From contig NZ_UPSE01000346.1 of the NCBI RefSeq assembly GCF_900573885.1, positions 124,001-188,000 on the forward strand: a stretch of 64,000 bases of DNA, given 5' to 3'. The notes under the pieces were generated by a model. The model made no database searches. It saw nothing but the letters and a program-made list of their open reading frames with translations, and was not told where the DNA came from. This DNA is from Pseudomonas viridiflava. Its GTDB lineage: Bacteria > Pseudomonadota > Gammaproteobacteria > Pseudomonadales > Pseudomonadaceae. The translations under genes were made by a program, and so were the position numbers. Positions 1 through 9,856 of this stretch are shown here, in pieces (the stretch's first letter is position 1; the number at the start of each line of letters is the position of its first letter).

Positions 1-1
1 A

Positions 2-1414
<1,413 letters not shown>

Positions 1415-1444
1415 TAGCGACAACAAGAACCACGCCGGGCGGCC

Positions 1445-1480
1445 CGTCGTGCGTCTTCACACCGAAGACACGCCGCGGAA
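1445..1480 (+). other. Hairpin in the lpdG-sucC gap
   Basis: The 163-bp gap between lpdG and sucC holds an inverted repeat, GCGTCTTC then ACACC then GAAGACACGC, with no following T-run. It could be an RNA-processing or mRNA-stability hairpin inside a continuous transcript. No convincing promoter was seen in the gap. Confidence 0.35.
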
Positions 1481-1577
1481 TGCCCAGGCGGACTGTTTCT
1501 AGAAAACGGTCACAGGTGGCGCGGCAATTATCACGCAGCGTCGAATGCGCAATACCTAACGAAGACGGTAGACAAGC

Positions 1578-2744
1578 ATGAATCTTCACGAGTATCAGGG
1601 TAAGCAACTGTTTGCTGAGTACGGCCTGCCCGTATCCAAAGGCTTTGCAGTAAACACCCCGGAAGCGGCCGCTGAGGCCTGCGACAAAATTGGTGGCACC
1701 GAGTGGGTTGTCAAAGCCCAGGTCCACGCCGGTGGTCGCGGTAAAGCCGGTGGTGTGAAACTGGTCAAGAGCAAGGACGAGGCCAAGGCCTTCGCCGCTC
1801 AGTGGCTGGGCAAGCGTCTGGTGACCTACCAGACCGACGCCAACGGCCAGCCGGTCAACCAGATTCTGGTTGAGTCCTGCACCGATATCGCCAAAGAGCT
1901 GTATCTGGGCGCAGTCGTTGACCGCTCCAGCCGTCGCATCGTGTTCATGGCCTCTACTGAAGGCGGCGTGGACATCGAGAAGATCGCTCACGACACCCCT
2001 GAGAAGATCCTCAAAGCCACTATCGATCCATTGGTTGGCGCTCAGCCGTACCAAGGTCGCGACCTGGCCTTCCAACTGGGCCTGCAAGGCGACCAGATCA
2101 AGCAGTTCACCCACATCTTCGTTGGCCTGGCCAAACTGTTCCAGGACTATGACCTGGCACTGCTGGAAGTGAACCCGCTGGTAATCAAAGCTGACGGCAA
2201 CCTGCACTGCCTCGACGCCAAGATCAACATCGACGCCAACGCCATGTACCGCCAGCCAAAACTGCGCGCCATGCATGACCCGTCGCAAGATGACCCACGT
2301 GAAGCCCACGCTGCCAAGTTCGAACTGAACTACGTAGCCCTGGAAGGCAACATTGGCTGCATGGTCAACGGTGCCGGCCTGGCCATGGGTACCATGGACA
2401 TCGTCAACCTGCACGGCGGCAAGCCAGCCAACTTCCTCGACGTAGGCGGCGGCGCTACCAAAGAACGCGTTACCGAAGCGTTCAAAATCATTCTGTCCGA
2501 TACCAACGTTGCAGCTGTTCTGGTGAACATCTTCGGCGGCATCGTTCGTTGCGACATGATTGCCGAAGGCATCATCGGTGCAGTGAAAGAAGTGGGCGTG
2601 AAAATCCCGGTGGTTGTGCGCCTTGAAGGCAACAACGCTGAACTGGGCGCCAAGGTACTGGCAGAAAGCGGCCTGAACATCATCGCGGCAACCAGCCTGA
2701 CCGACGCTGCTCAGCAAGTCGTCAAAGCTGCGGAGGGCAAGTAA
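1578..2744 (+). CDS. sucC: Succinate-CoA ligase (ADP-forming), beta subunit
   Basis: Beta subunit of succinyl-CoA synthetase, which converts succinyl-CoA to succinate with ATP formation in the TCA cycle. The 388-residue length is exactly that of the family. The protein starts [19 protein letters not shown], the standard ATP-grasp N-terminus; the nucleotide-binding segment [17 protein letters not shown] is near residues 46-62. The C-terminal CoA-ligase part contains [12 protein letters not shown] and [10 protein letters not shown]. The stop codon overlaps the sucD start (TAATG), so the two subunits are translationally coupled and should be made in equal amounts. The SD sequence is weak. Confidence 0.97.
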   Translation: MNLHEYQGKQLFAEYGLPVSKGFAVNTPEAAAEACDKIGGTEWVVKAQVHAGGRGKAGGVKLVKSKDEAKAFAAQWLGKRLVTYQTDANGQPVNQILVESCTDIAKELYLGAVVDRSSRRIVFMASTEGGVDIEKIAHDTPEKILKATIDPLVGAQPYQGRDLAFQLGLQGDQIKQFTHIFVGLAKLFQDYDLALLEVNPLVIKADGNLHCLDAKINIDANAMYRQPKLRAMHDPSQDDPREAHAAKFELNYVALEGNIGCMVNGAGLAMGTMDIVNLHGGKPANFLDVGGGATKERVTEAFKIILSDTNVAAVLVNIFGGIVRCDMIAEGIIGAVKEVGVKIPVVVRLEGNNAELGAKVLAESGLNIIAATSLTDAAQQVVKAAEGK

Positions 2745-3631
2745 TGAGCGTCCTGATCAATAAAGACACCAAAGTCATCTGCCAGGGCTTCACCGGCTCG
2801 CAGGGTACTTTCCACTCCGAACAAGCCATTGCCTACGGCACTCAAATGGTTGGCGGCGTGACTCCGGGCAAAGGCGGCACCACTCACCTGGGCCTGCCAG
2901 TGTTCAACACCGTGAAAGAAGCCGTAGAAAAAACTGGCGCTACCGCCAGCGTGATCTACGTTCCGGCTCCTTTCTGCAAAGACTCGATCCTGGAAGCCGC
3001 TTTCGGTGGCATCAAGCTGATCGTGTGCATCACCGAAGGCATCGCGACCATCGATATGCTGGAAGCCAAGGTCAAGTGCGACGAATTGGGCGTACGCCTG
3101 ATCGGCCCGAACTGCCCAGGCGTGATCACTCCGGGCGAATGCAAGATCGGCATCATGCCCGGTCACATTCACCTGCCAGGCAAAGTCGGCATCGTTTCGC
3201 GTTCCGGCACCCTGACCTACGAAGCTGTAAAGCAGACCACTGACGCCGGTTTCGGTCAGTCCACCTGCGTCGGCATCGGCGGTGACCCGATCCCAGGCTC
3301 CAACTTCATCGACATCCTGAAGCTGTTCCAGGAAGACCCGAAAACCGAAGCCATCGTCATGATCGGCGAAATCGGTGGTTCGGCTGAAGAAGAAGCCGCT
3401 GCTTACATCAAAGCTCACGTGACCAAGCCAGTGGTTTCCTACATTGCTGGTGTGACTGCCCCTCCAGGCAAGCGCATGGGCCACGCAGGCGCCATCATCT
3501 CTGGTGGTAAAGGCACCGCTGACGAGAAATTCGCAGCGCTGCAGGACGCGGGTGTTAAAACCGTGCGTTCGCTGGCTGATATTGGCAAGGCCTTGGCCGA
3601 GCTGACCGGCTGGACCGCCAAAAACGCTTAA
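2744..3631 (+). CDS. sucD: Succinate-CoA ligase, alpha subunit
   Basis: Alpha subunit of succinyl-CoA synthetase; it binds CoA and carries the phosphohistidine intermediate. The Rossmann CoA-binding start [20 protein letters not shown] is intact. [20 protein letters not shown] (here [11 protein letters not shown]) is near residues 123-140, and the active-site His lies in [11 protein letters not shown] near residue 247. At 295 residues it is full length. It overlaps sucC by one base and is followed within 25 bases by a strong terminator, so it is the last gene of the operon. Confidence 0.97.
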   Translation: MSVLINKDTKVICQGFTGSQGTFHSEQAIAYGTQMVGGVTPGKGGTTHLGLPVFNTVKEAVEKTGATASVIYVPAPFCKDSILEAAFGGIKLIVCITEGIATIDMLEAKVKCDELGVRLIGPNCPGVITPGECKIGIMPGHIHLPGKVGIVSRSGTLTYEAVKQTTDAGFGQSTCVGIGGDPIPGSNFIDILKLFQEDPKTEAIVMIGEIGGSAEEEAAAYIKAHVTKPVVSYIAGVTAPPGKRMGHAGAIISGGKGTADEKFAALQDAGVKTVRSLADIGKALAELTGWTAKNA

Positions 3632-3651
3632 TTGCGTTTGGGCAAGTAAAA

Positions 3652-3679
3652 GGCCACCCCTTGGGGTGGTCTTTTTTTT
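3652..3679 (+). terminator. Rho-independent terminator after sucD
   Basis: Nine-base arms GGCCACCCC and GGGGTGGTC (one G-T pair) meet almost directly and are followed by eight T residues. It begins about 20 bases after the sucD stop and closes the suc operon. Confidence 0.92.
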
Positions 3680-3683
3680 GCCC

Positions 3684-4130
3684 CTGCGATCTCCGGGTCG
3701 TCGGCCATGCTGCGTTGCGCACGCTCCTGAAATGCTCACGTACTAAATGTACGCTGCGCTTTCAGGAGCGTCCGCGCCTTGCCTGGCCTTAGCCCCGGAG
3801 ATCTCAACCGTGGCGCCTGTTTGAAGAGCAAGCGCTGCGATCTTCGGGTCGTCGGCCATGCTGCGTTGCGCACGCTCCTGAAATGCTCACGTACTAAATG
3901 TACGCTGCGCTTTCAGGAGCGTCCGCGCCTTGCCTGGCCTTAGCCCCGGAGATCTCAACCGTGGCGCCTGTTTGAAGAGCAAGCGCTGCGATCTTCGGGT
4001 CGTCCGCCATGCGGCGTTGCGAACGCTCCTGAAATGCTCACGTACTAAATGTACGCTGCGCTTTCAGGAGCGTGCGCGCCTTGCCTGGCCTTAGCCCCGT
4101 AGATCTCTACCGTGGCGCCTGTTTGAAGAG
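3684..4130. repeat. Three tandem 151-bp copies of a nested palindromic element
   Basis: The unit beginning CTGCGAT recurs at 3684, 3835 and 3986, a period of exactly 151. Copies differ at a few scattered bases, mostly in copy 3. Each unit nests three inverted repeats. In copy 1 the outer arms are GATCTCCGGG (3688-3697) and CCCGGAGATC (3794-3803), the middle arms ACGCTCCTGAAA (3721-3732) and TTTCAGGAGCGT (3760-3771), and the inner arms CGTAC (3739-3743) and GTACG (3749-3753). No ORF with a plausible start crosses it. It fills most of the 555-bp gap between sucD and the convergent DUF934 gene. A relative lies at 35378-35460. Confidence 0.95.
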
Positions 4131-4158
4131 CGTGTGGGAACCCAACCCACGCCCACAA

Positions 4159-4186
4159 AAAAGCCCGCATCTGCGGGCTTTTTCGT
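4159..4186 (-). terminator. Terminator after the cysI-DUF934 operon
   Basis: The arms AGCCCGC and GCGGGCT (4162-4179) are flanked by an A-run on the left and a T-run on the right, so the hairpin can work on both strands. It lies directly after the minus-strand stop at 4187. Confidence 0.88.
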
Positions 4187-4684
4187 TTATGCCCTTCTTC
4201 GGAAGAGGGGCAGGGGCTGGTCAGCGGAGGCTTGGTACACCTCGTTGAATTCGCTGAAGGCTTTCAGCGCATCGTCCGGGTCTTTGTCTTCGCGCAGGGC
4301 GAAGGCGTCGAAGCCGCAGCGGTGCAGGGCCCAGAGCTGGTCGCGGAGCACGTCGCCGATGGCGCGGATTTCGCCTTTATAGCCGTAGCGGGTGCGCAGC
4401 ATGTAGGCGGTGGAGGAGTGGCGGCCGTCGGTGAAGGCGGGGAAGTTCAGGGCGATGACTTGGAAGTTATCCAACTGATCGGCGATCTCTTCAATTTCTT
4501 CACCCGCTTCCAGCCATACGCCCAACCCGCCGTCGCGGGCTTTCAGGGCGCTGCTGTGTTCCACGTACAGGCCCAGCGGCACGATCAGGTCGTCGCAGTT
4601 GGATACGCCTTCCAGCGTCGCGTCCTTGGGCAGCAGGTGCCAGGTTTCGTCGACCAGCTGACCGTTCTTAATGATTCGCTGCAT
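4187..4684 (-). CDS. DUF934 protein, sulfite reductase accessory
   Basis: A 165-residue DUF934 protein. Family members are encoded next to sulfite reductase in many proteobacteria and are thought to help reductive sulfate assimilation; the biochemical role is not established. The conserved core TDGRHSSTAYMLRTRYGYKG and the C-terminal FDAFALREDKDP are present. The start at MQRIIKNG is chosen because AAGGAG lies eight bases upstream; a start 11 codons earlier has no such site. The gene overlaps the 3' end of cysI by 17 bases and is followed by a terminator, so the pair forms a two-gene operon. Confidence 0.88.
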   Translation of the reverse strand: MQRIIKNGQLVDETWHLLPKDATLEGVSNCDDLIVPLGLYVEHSSALKARDGGLGVWLEAGEEIEEIADQLDNFQVIALNFPAFTDGRHSSTAYMLRTRYGYKGEIRAIGDVLRDQLWALHRCGFDAFALREDKDPDDALKAFSEFNEVYQASADQPLPLFRRRA

Positions 4685-6326
4685 ATACGCGCTCCTTGAA
4701 CGGGTCGATGCCGACACGGCGGAAGGTGTCGAGGAAGCTTTCTTCTTCGTGACGGGTTTCCACGTACACGTCGATGATTTTGCTGACCACGTCGGCCATG
4801 TCTTTTTCGGCGAACGACGGGCCGAGAATCTGCGCCAGGCTGGCGTCGCGACCCGAGCTGCCGCCCAGGGAAACCTGGTAGAACTCCTGACCCTTCTTGT
4901 CCACGCCCAGAATGCCGATGTGGCCTACGTGGTGGTGACCGCACGCGTTCATGCAGCCGGAAATGTTCAGGTCGATATTGCCGATGTCGAACAGGTAGTC
5001 CAAGTCATCGAAACGACGCTGAATGGCTTCGGCAATCGGGATCGACTTGGCGTTGGCCAGCGAGCAGAAGTCGCCGCCCGGGCAGCAGATGATGTCGGTC
5101 AACAAGCCCACGTTTGGCGTGGCGAAGCCGTTTTCGCGCAGCTCGCCCCACAGGGTGAACAGCTGGCTTTGCTCAACGTCGGCCAGAATGATGTTCTGGT
5201 TATGGCTGTTGCGCACTTCGCCAAAGCTGTAGCGATCGGCCAGGTCGGCGATGGCGTCGAGCTGTTTGTCTGTTACATCGCCAGGCGCGACACCGGTTGG
5301 CTTCAGCGACAGGGTAACGGCCACGTAGCCCGGCTTCTTGTGGGCGAATACGTTGCGGCTGGCCCAGCGCTCGAAACCAGGGTGCTCGGCGCGCAGGGCG
5401 GCGAGGGCGTCGGTCTGGTCTTCCAGGGCTTTGTAGGCCGGATCAACGAAGTGGGCGGCAACGCGTGCCACTTCCGCTTCGGTCAGGGTGGTGGGGCCGT
5501 CTTTCAAGTGCGCCCACTCGGCGTTGACGCGTTCGGCGAATACTTCAGGCGTCAGTGCTTTCACCAGAATCTTGATGCGCGCCTTGTACTTGTTATCGCG
5601 GCGGCCATAGCGGTTGTACACACGCAAGATGGCGTCGAGGTAACTGATCAGGTGCTGCCATGGCAGGAATTCATTAATGAAGCTGCCAACGATGGGCGTA
5701 CGGCCAAGGCCGCCACCGACCGAGACGCGGAAGCCCAGCTCGCCGGCTTCGTTCTTCACCGCTTCCAGACCGATGTCATGCACTTCGATGGCCGCGCGGT
5801 CGCTCACAGCGCCGTTGACGGCGATCTTGAACTTACGCGGCAGGTGCGAGAACTCGGGGTGGAAGGTGGACCACTGACGAATGATTTCGCACCACGGACG
5901 CGGGTCGACGATTTCGTCTTTGGCCACGCCGGCGAACTGGTCAGTCGTCGTGTTGCGGATGCAGTTGCCGCTGGTCTGAACCGCATGCATTTGCACGGTG
6001 GCTAGTTCGGCAAGAATTTCCGGAACGTCTTCCAGTTCCGGCCAGTTGAACTGCACGTTCTGGCGGGTACTGATGTGCGCGTAGCCCTTGTCGTAGTCGC
6101 GGGCGATCTTGGCCATCATGCGCACCTGCGCCGACGACAGCAGGCCATACGGCACAGCCACGCGAAGCATCGGCGCAAAACGCTGGATATAAAGACCATT
6201 CTGCAAGCGCAACGGGCGAAATTCTTCGCCAGAAAGTTCGCCAGCCAGATAACGGCGGGTCTGATCACGGAACTGCTTGACGCGGCTCTCGATGATGTCT
6301 TGATCGTAACTGTCGTAGACGTACAT
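4668..6326 (-). CDS. cysI: Sulfite reductase hemoprotein (siroheme/4Fe-4S)
   Basis: Assimilatory sulfite reductase, reducing sulfite to sulfide for cysteine synthesis. The 552-residue protein is of the nitrite/sulfite reductase ferredoxin-like family, with two homologous halves. The siroheme-Fe4S4 ligands are visible as CPGGDFC (about residues 413-419) and GCMNACGHHH (about 455-464). The substrate-binding HISTRQNVQFNW segment is near residue 84. The SD AGGAC lies five bases before the ATG. It overlaps the DUF934 gene downstream. The 208-base region upstream should hold the promoter and is AT-rich near 6420-6455, but no CysB site can be assigned by eye. Confidence 0.95.
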   Translation of the reverse strand: MYVYDSYDQDIIESRVKQFRDQTRRYLAGELSGEEFRPLRLQNGLYIQRFAPMLRVAVPYGLLSSAQVRMMAKIARDYDKGYAHISTRQNVQFNWPELEDVPEILAELATVQMHAVQTSGNCIRNTTTDQFAGVAKDEIVDPRPWCEIIRQWSTFHPEFSHLPRKFKIAVNGAVSDRAAIEVHDIGLEAVKNEAGELGFRVSVGGGLGRTPIVGSFINEFLPWQHLISYLDAILRVYNRYGRRDNKYKARIKILVKALTPEVFAERVNAEWAHLKDGPTTLTEAEVARVAAHFVDPAYKALEDQTDALAALRAEHPGFERWASRNVFAHKKPGYVAVTLSLKPTGVAPGDVTDKQLDAIADLADRYSFGEVRNSHNQNIILADVEQSQLFTLWGELRENGFATPNVGLLTDIICCPGGDFCSLANAKSIPIAEAIQRRFDDLDYLFDIGNIDLNISGCMNACGHHHVGHIGILGVDKKGQEFYQVSLGGSSGRDASLAQILGPSFAEKDMADVVSKIIDVYVETRHEEESFLDTFRRVGIDPFKERVYAANH

Positions 6327-6534
6327 ACGGGTCCTGTTTTCAGGCTACTTACTGCCAAATCAGCGCGCACGGCCGCGCACTCCTTGCGGAGCCGGGGGAA
6401 GATACCAGTTCAGGTTTATGCGCAAAAGTGATGTTTTAGTATAAGAACGAAACTTACAGTGCTAAGAGCCGCGGGCTATAAGGCGCAGCCCTGCAAGCCA
6501 CCTTGAAAGGCCCTGCTGAACCTTACGAAAAACC

Positions 6535-7398
6535 CTATCGCGGCAGCTCGATTCGTTCGGTTTCGCCAGGCACTGTCGGCCAATCGCCGGCTGCCCATTT
6601 CGCTCGCGCGCGGTCGATCAACGCCGAGTCGCTGGCGACGAAATTCCAGTTCATCCGCCGCGGACCGTCCAGCGGGCTGCCGCCAACCATGATGATCTGA
6701 CAGTCACTCTCGGCAAACAGCGTGTAGGTTTCGCCGGCCGGCAATATCAGCATGCTGTGCGCTGCCAATGGCTCGTCTTCCAGTCGCGCTTCGCCGCTGA
6801 TCAGGTACAGCGCCCGCTGCTCATGTTCGGCGGCAATAAATTGCGCCGAGCCGGTGCTCATATAAATGTCGGCCAGCAGGGTAGGTGTCGGCACCGGCAC
6901 GGGAGATTTAAGGCAGAAACCTTCTCCGGCAACCAGACGAATCTTCACCCCCAGCGCTTCGCTTTCCGGCAAATCGGCAACGCTGTGATGGCTGTAGCTC
7001 GGCGCGCCTTGCTCCAGGTGCTGCGGCAGGGCCAGCCACAGCTGGAGGCCGTGCAACTGCGAACCGGTTTCCCATAGCTCGCTTGGCGTGCGCTCAACAT
7101 GGGCGACGCCGTTACCCGCCGTCATGTAGCTGACATCGCCGGCGCCCACGCGCTGGTCTGAGCCGAGGCTGTCTTTGTGCAGCAGGGCGCCTTCGAACAG
7201 ATAGCTCAGCGTCGACAGGCCGATGTGCGGGTGCTGCCGCACGTTCATGCCAGTACCCGGCGCGTAGCGGTTGCTGACGATATGATCGAAAAATACAAAC
7301 GGCCCCACGCTGCGGCATTGCGCGGACGGCAGCGGCCGCAAAATCGGCTGGCCTTCAACGTCTTCGGGGCGTGGGCGAATCACCAGGGGAGCGGCCAT
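6535..7398 (-). CDS. Pirin family bicupin protein
   Basis: A 287-residue pirin. Pirins are iron-binding bicupins; some bacterial members have quercetin 2,3-dioxygenase activity, and the physiological substrate is usually unknown. The metal-binding set is complete and almost at the human pirin positions: His56 and His58 in RQHPHIG, His100 and Glu102 in VAHVER. The N-terminal cupin contains SYLFEGALLHKDSLG and GDVSYMTAGNG, and a second, degenerate cupin follows. The start is seven bases after the OsmC-like stop, so the two genes are probably co-transcribed and may share a redox-stress role (inference). Confidence 0.93.
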   Translation of the reverse strand: MAAPLVIRPRPEDVEGQPILRPLPSAQCRSVGPFVFFDHIVSNRYAPGTGMNVRQHPHIGLSTLSYLFEGALLHKDSLGSDQRVGAGDVSYMTAGNGVAHVERTPSELWETGSQLHGLQLWLALPQHLEQGAPSYSHHSVADLPESEALGVKIRLVAGEGFCLKSPVPVPTPTLLADIYMSTGSAQFIAAEHEQRALYLISGEARLEDEPLAAHSMLILPAGETYTLFAESDCQIIMVGGSPLDGPRRMNWNFVASDSALIDRARAKWAAGDWPTVPGETERIELPR

Positions 7399-7404
7399 AG
7401 ACGA

Positions 7405-7809
7405 TTACTCAGCGAGTTGGGTGTCGACGTGAATCTCGGTACTGGTCATCAGCTTGTGCACCGGGCACTTGTCGGCAATGGCCAGCAACTTGGCGCGCTG
7501 CTCATCGGTGAGCTCGCCTTCCAGCGTCAGGCTCACGGCCAGGGTGTAATGGCCTTCGCGCTCTTTGCTGGCGTCGCGGCTGACCGCCACTTTGATGCCT
7601 GTCAGCGGCATGCCACGGGCGCGGGCATATTGGGTCACGGTCAGGGCTTTGCAGGCGCCGAGGGCGGTGTCGAAGTAGTCGTGCGGGTCCGGCGCCGAGC
7701 TTTCGCCGCCCAGTTCGGTCGGCATATCGGTAGCCAGCGGTGGCAGCTCGGCAATCTGAATGTCGTGGCGATAGCTGGTGGCGGACTGGCTGGTGATGGT
7801 AATGGTCAT
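7405..7809 (-). CDS. OsmC-like peroxide-stress protein
   Basis: A 134-residue OsmC/Ohr-superfamily protein, cytosolic, expected to reduce organic or lipid hydroperoxides through two cysteines. Cys53 (in ALGACKALTV) and Cys115 (in ADKCPVHKL) are at the family positions. The start MTITITSQ is preferred because the upstream 31 codons are rich in Arg and Pro and look non-coding. The SD is weak (GAG). It is the first gene of a two-gene unit with the pirin and is divergent from the amidohydrolase at 7920, leaving about 110 bases for both promoters. Confidence 0.88.
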   Translation of the reverse strand: MTITITSQSATSYRHDIQIAELPPLATDMPTELGGESSAPDPHDYFDTALGACKALTVTQYARARGMPLTGIKVAVSRDASKEREGHYTLAVSLTLEGELTDEQRAKLLAIADKCPVHKLMTSTEIHVDTQLAE

Positions 7810-7919
7810 TGCACATCTCGGCGTTGGAGGGCGTTGTAGCGCATCGTGCTTGGCGCCGCTTGAACCTGCAAGCCCGGCGCGGGGTCTATGCTTGTCACGC
7901 ACTTTCAGGGAGCGAAGCG

Positions 7920-8945
7920 TTGTCCAGCCAACCGAAGTTTATTGCCACACTCATTCTCACGCTGTTGCTTGCCAGCCAAAGCCAGGCCCGCGAATACCAC
8001 TACACCGACGCCCATTTGCACTACGTCGATTTCTTCCAGGAAACCGAGGGCATGCCGGCACTGTTGAAAGAGATGGATGCCAACCGCATCGACCACGTGA
8101 TGATCGCCGGCATTCCACTGGCCAAGAAGTGGCACGAAGACGAACCCAAGCGCCCGCGCTATTACGCCGGTGATGACGCCGATGCCTACTGGTACAGCGC
8201 CACCGATTTTTACGTTGCCGCCGCGCTGGGCGAATTGAACCCGGAGCAGCGCAAACGCTTTCACCCGTTTCTGTCGGGCTTCAACCCTGTCGACAAGAAC
8301 GCCGACGCCCACATCGCCCGCATGCTGAAGCTGTACCCCGGTTTGTGGCAGGGCATTGGCGAAGTGTTCACGCGCCACGACGACCTGACCGCCATCACCT
8401 CCGGCGACACGCCACGGGCCAATAACGAAGCGTTGACGCGCGTGTATCACCTGGCCGCCGAGCACGATTTGCCGGTGTTGCTGCACAGCAACATCACCTC
8501 CAAGCGAGAGAGGAATCCACTGTACCTGCCCGAAATCGAGGAGCCGTTGCGCGACCATCCGCACACCCGATTCATTTGGGCGCACGCCGGCACGAGCATG
8601 GAACTGCATCGTCATCAAACCAAACTGGACTTTGTGCTGCCCACCTTGCAACGCATGCTCGAGGCGTATCCGAACCTGTATATCGATCTGTCGTGGACCG
8701 TGCTGCACCCGTACTTGTTAAGCGAAGACGGCAAGCCGGATGCCGACTGGGTGGCGCTGGTCAAACGCTACCCTGAGCGTTTCATGCTCGGCTCGGATGT
8801 GGTCGGCAAATTCGACAAGGTCGGCGCGGAGCTGCACAGCTTTGACCCGTTCCTCGATGCGCTGCCGGCCGACGTGGCGCAGCAGGTCGCCCGCGACAAC
8901 TTTCTGGGCGTGCTGCCGCGTAAGTTGAAAGCGGGCACGCCGTAA
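7920..8945 (+). CDS. Exported amidohydrolase-2 family protein, TTG start
   Basis: A metal-dependent hydrolase of the amidohydrolase-2 type with an export signal. From the TTG at 7920 the protein begins with a short positive stretch, the hydrophobic run FIATLILTLLLA, and a probable cleavage site after SQA (about residue 23). The metal ligands are visible: HLH at 32-34, Glu in GIGEVF, His in VLLHSN, His in FIWAHAG and Asp in MLGSD. The TTG is chosen because AGGGAG lies seven bases upstream; an ATG-like start at 7809 would add 37 unlikely residues. Substrate unknown. Periplasmic location is an inference from the signal peptide. Confidence 0.82.
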   Translation: MSSQPKFIATLILTLLLASQSQAREYHYTDAHLHYVDFFQETEGMPALLKEMDANRIDHVMIAGIPLAKKWHEDEPKRPRYYAGDDADAYWYSATDFYVAAALGELNPEQRKRFHPFLSGFNPVDKNADAHIARMLKLYPGLWQGIGEVFTRHDDLTAITSGDTPRANNEALTRVYHLAAEHDLPVLLHSNITSKRERNPLYLPEIEEPLRDHPHTRFIWAHAGTSMELHRHQTKLDFVLPTLQRMLEAYPNLYIDLSWTVLHPYLLSEDGKPDADWVALVKRYPERFMLGSDVVGKFDKVGAELHSFDPFLDALPADVAQQVARDNFLGVLPRKLKAGTP

Positions 8946-9014
8946 CGCGCCACTGTCATCAGTCTGTCATTGCATGGTCATAAGCTCGCGCGATCCACAA
9001 ATAAGGAGCGCGAC

Positions 9015-9482
9015 ATGCAAGTCATCCGTAAGAGTTCGCTGGCGGCGTTGCTGCTGTGTGCAGTCAGCCAATTGGCCCAGGCCGAGGTGCGGGTTGAAGG
9101 CCCGGTTGAATTCGGTATTTTCGAAACCACCGCCACCGACCTGCAGCCAGGTGAACGCGTGCTGACCCGCAGCCAGCAGGCGATTCAGCCGACGGATGTG
9201 ATTCCCGCCAAGCTCGGTACCAAATTCGGCATTCGCTACACCCTGGCAAACAAGAAAATCGACGATACGCCGCTGACCTTGCTGTACCTCACCCCCGGCA
9301 TTCAATCCGCCGATGGCCGTCACGACAAACTGGTGGTCGAGCAGAAACTGGTGGTCGGCGCGCCGCAAGACGTCATGGCCTTCGAGTTCAGCGAGTACAA
9401 CGAACTGGTCAAAGGGAACTGGCATTTCATGGTCTTCCAGGGCGACCGCCTGCTGGCCGAAAAGCGCTTTACCGTGCAGTGA
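9015..9482 (+). CDS. Exported DUF3859 domain protein
   Basis: A 155-residue secreted or periplasmic protein. The start at 9015 has the SD AAGGAG and gives a clean signal peptide with the hydrophobic core SLAALLLCAVSQLAQA. The mature part looks like an all-beta DUF3859 domain, with a conserved FEFSEYNELVKGNWHF stretch near the end. No function is known for the family. It follows the amidohydrolase by 69 bases on the same strand and may be co-transcribed. A terminator follows at 9502. The family assignment is from memory and moderately sure. Confidence 0.7.
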   Translation: MQVIRKSSLAALLLCAVSQLAQAEVRVEGPVEFGIFETTATDLQPGERVLTRSQQAIQPTDVIPAKLGTKFGIRYTLANKKIDDTPLTLLYLTPGIQSADGRHDKLVVEQKLVVGAPQDVMAFEFSEYNELVKGNWHFMVFQGDRLLAEKRFTVQ

Positions 9483-9501
9483 ATTTTCCCGCTCCCCCGA
9501 G

Positions 9502-9531
9502 CCCGAGCCGCCCAAAGCGCCTCGGGTTTTT
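9502..9531 (+). terminator. Terminator after the DUF3859 gene
   Basis: The arms CCCGAG (9502-9507) and CTCGGG (9521-9526) are followed by TTTTT. Confidence 0.75.
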
Positions 9532-9564
9532 ACGTATTTAAACCACCACCTTCACCAAACACAC

Positions 9565-9592
9565 CGTCATCCCCGCGCAGGCGGGGATCCAG
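9565..9592. repeat. Extragenic palindrome, CCCCGCnnnnGCGGGG type
   Basis: A short palindrome with arms ATCCCCGC and GCGGGGAT and a GCAG loop, flanked by GTC and CCAG. The same family occurs at 19331, 36109 and 46256 and, inverted, at 16675 and 16823. The rest of the 374-bp gap (9483-9856) holds the terminator above and an AT-richer stretch near 9640-9720 that presumably carries the promoter of the DUF1302 gene; no promoter hexamers are convincing. Confidence 0.85.
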
Positions 9593-9856
9593 GCTTGCCG
9601 CCCGCGTAAAGCCCTCGAAATCCGTACGCATTCCCCACAACCAGCTAATTTCTTTCCACCAGTTGGCACCAAGGCAACACTTTGTTACTTTGCCTGCACT
9701 ATCGTACCAAGTTGCGGTTGTCGGTAAGGACGATGGAGTTTCTGTTGCAGGTCGCAGTTGCGTGCGCGCCGACCTTCAGCAGCCGAGAGATGAATAAAAA
9801 AAACAGGGTGGCCGTTAGCGCTGCCCAAAAATCTTGGCGTATAGGGAGCGTTGTCG

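Noticed and set aside
3684..4130. CRISPR array
   Set aside because: Only three units of 151 bases, directly adjacent, with no short repeats separated by unique spacers and no cas genes.
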